From: Bacteroides faecis MAJ27
GTDB lineage: Bacteria; Bacteroidota; Bacteroidia; Bacteroidales; Bacteroidaceae
Assembly: GCF_900106755.1 (NCBI RefSeq)
Contig: NZ_FNNN01000038.1
Location: 1-34,731, forward strand
Reading direction: 5' to 3'
DNA length: 34,731 bases
In this document: piece by piece, positions 34,654 to 34,731 of the stretch
Layout: each line of letters opens with the position of its first letter
How positions within the stretch are numbered: position 1 is the first letter of the stretch
Translations under genes and position numbers: made by a program
Notes under the pieces: model-generated
Seen by the model: the letters and a program-made list of their open reading frames with translations, nothing else
What the model was told of the DNA's origin: nothing
Database searches by the model: none

Positions 34654-34731
34654 AATATAAAATAGTCGTTCCTCTTTTTTGTCTATGCGACTATTTTTTC
34701 AGTAATTAGGTAATAAGGCTTAATATTCGTC
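34614..34731. mobile_element. Possible end of an insertion sequence
   Basis: The sequence GGGGCTGTGTCAAAAC at 34614 resembles terminal repeats of Bacteroides transposons. A - strand frame open from the window edge ends at a TAG (34683-34685) with the tail TNIKPYYLITEKIVA, the spacing expected of a transposase gene near its element end. A second hairpin (34659-34668 with 34688-34697) lies over the stop. The family cannot be named from this fragment. Confidence 0.35.

Noticed and set aside
1..34731. CRISPR arrays, toxin-antitoxin pairs or antibiotic-resistance cargo
   Set aside because: No regular repeat-spacer pattern and no recognised resistance or toxin gene was found; the ICE part shown is transfer and integration machinery.

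Overview
The window looks like a Bacteroides chromosome, very close to B. thetaiotaomicron. The evidence is repeated TTTG-N19-TAnnTTTG promoters, SusC/SusD genes, and the gene order mutS2 - corA - sdaA - two PepSY-like genes - heparin lyase I - DUF4738-like lipoprotein - hybrid sensor - galactan locus. From memory this matches the BT4667-BT4680 stretch of strain VPI-5482. An integrative conjugative element (ICE) of the CTnDOT broad group is inserted beside it.

Bases 1 to about 9,780 are one end of the ICE. The window opens inside the 3' end of a group II intron (domains V and VI, 1-94) that interrupts traI. The + strand transfer operon follows: traI 3' exon, traJ, K, L, M, N, O and Q, with no traP between O and Q, then one small unknown gene. 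A convergent - strand block carries ardA, a DUF3873 gene and an unknown gene. A gene-poor stretch of about 660 bases leads to a tyrosine integrase (8278-9507) with repeated short sequence boxes on both sides. The element abuts the 3' end of tRNA-Ser(UGA) at 9781-9865, probably its attachment site.

Bases 9,866-18,060 are core chromosome: mutS2, corA (its promoter lies inside a 15-bp inverted repeat), the iron-sulfur L-serine dehydratase sdaA, a tandem pair of palindromes, two secreted PepSY-like proteins, a PL13 heparin lyase I and a small lipoprotein.

Bases 18,200-34,510 form a polysaccharide utilization locus for pectic beta-1,4-galactan. The genes are a hybrid two-component-type regulator, a clan GH-A glycosidase resembling GH147, SusC, SusD, a SusE-like surface glycan-binding protein, a GH53 endo-galactanase lipoprotein and a GH2 beta-galactosidase. 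The expected flow is surface cutting by GH53, capture and import by SusE/D/C, periplasmic trimming by the GH147-like and GH2 enzymes, and induction by the regulator. The regulator is odd: the position of the phospho-accepting His is Asn and there is no receiver domain, although the ATPase and AraC domains look intact.

The window ends (34,614-34,731) in a terminator-like hairpin that may also be the end of an insertion sequence.
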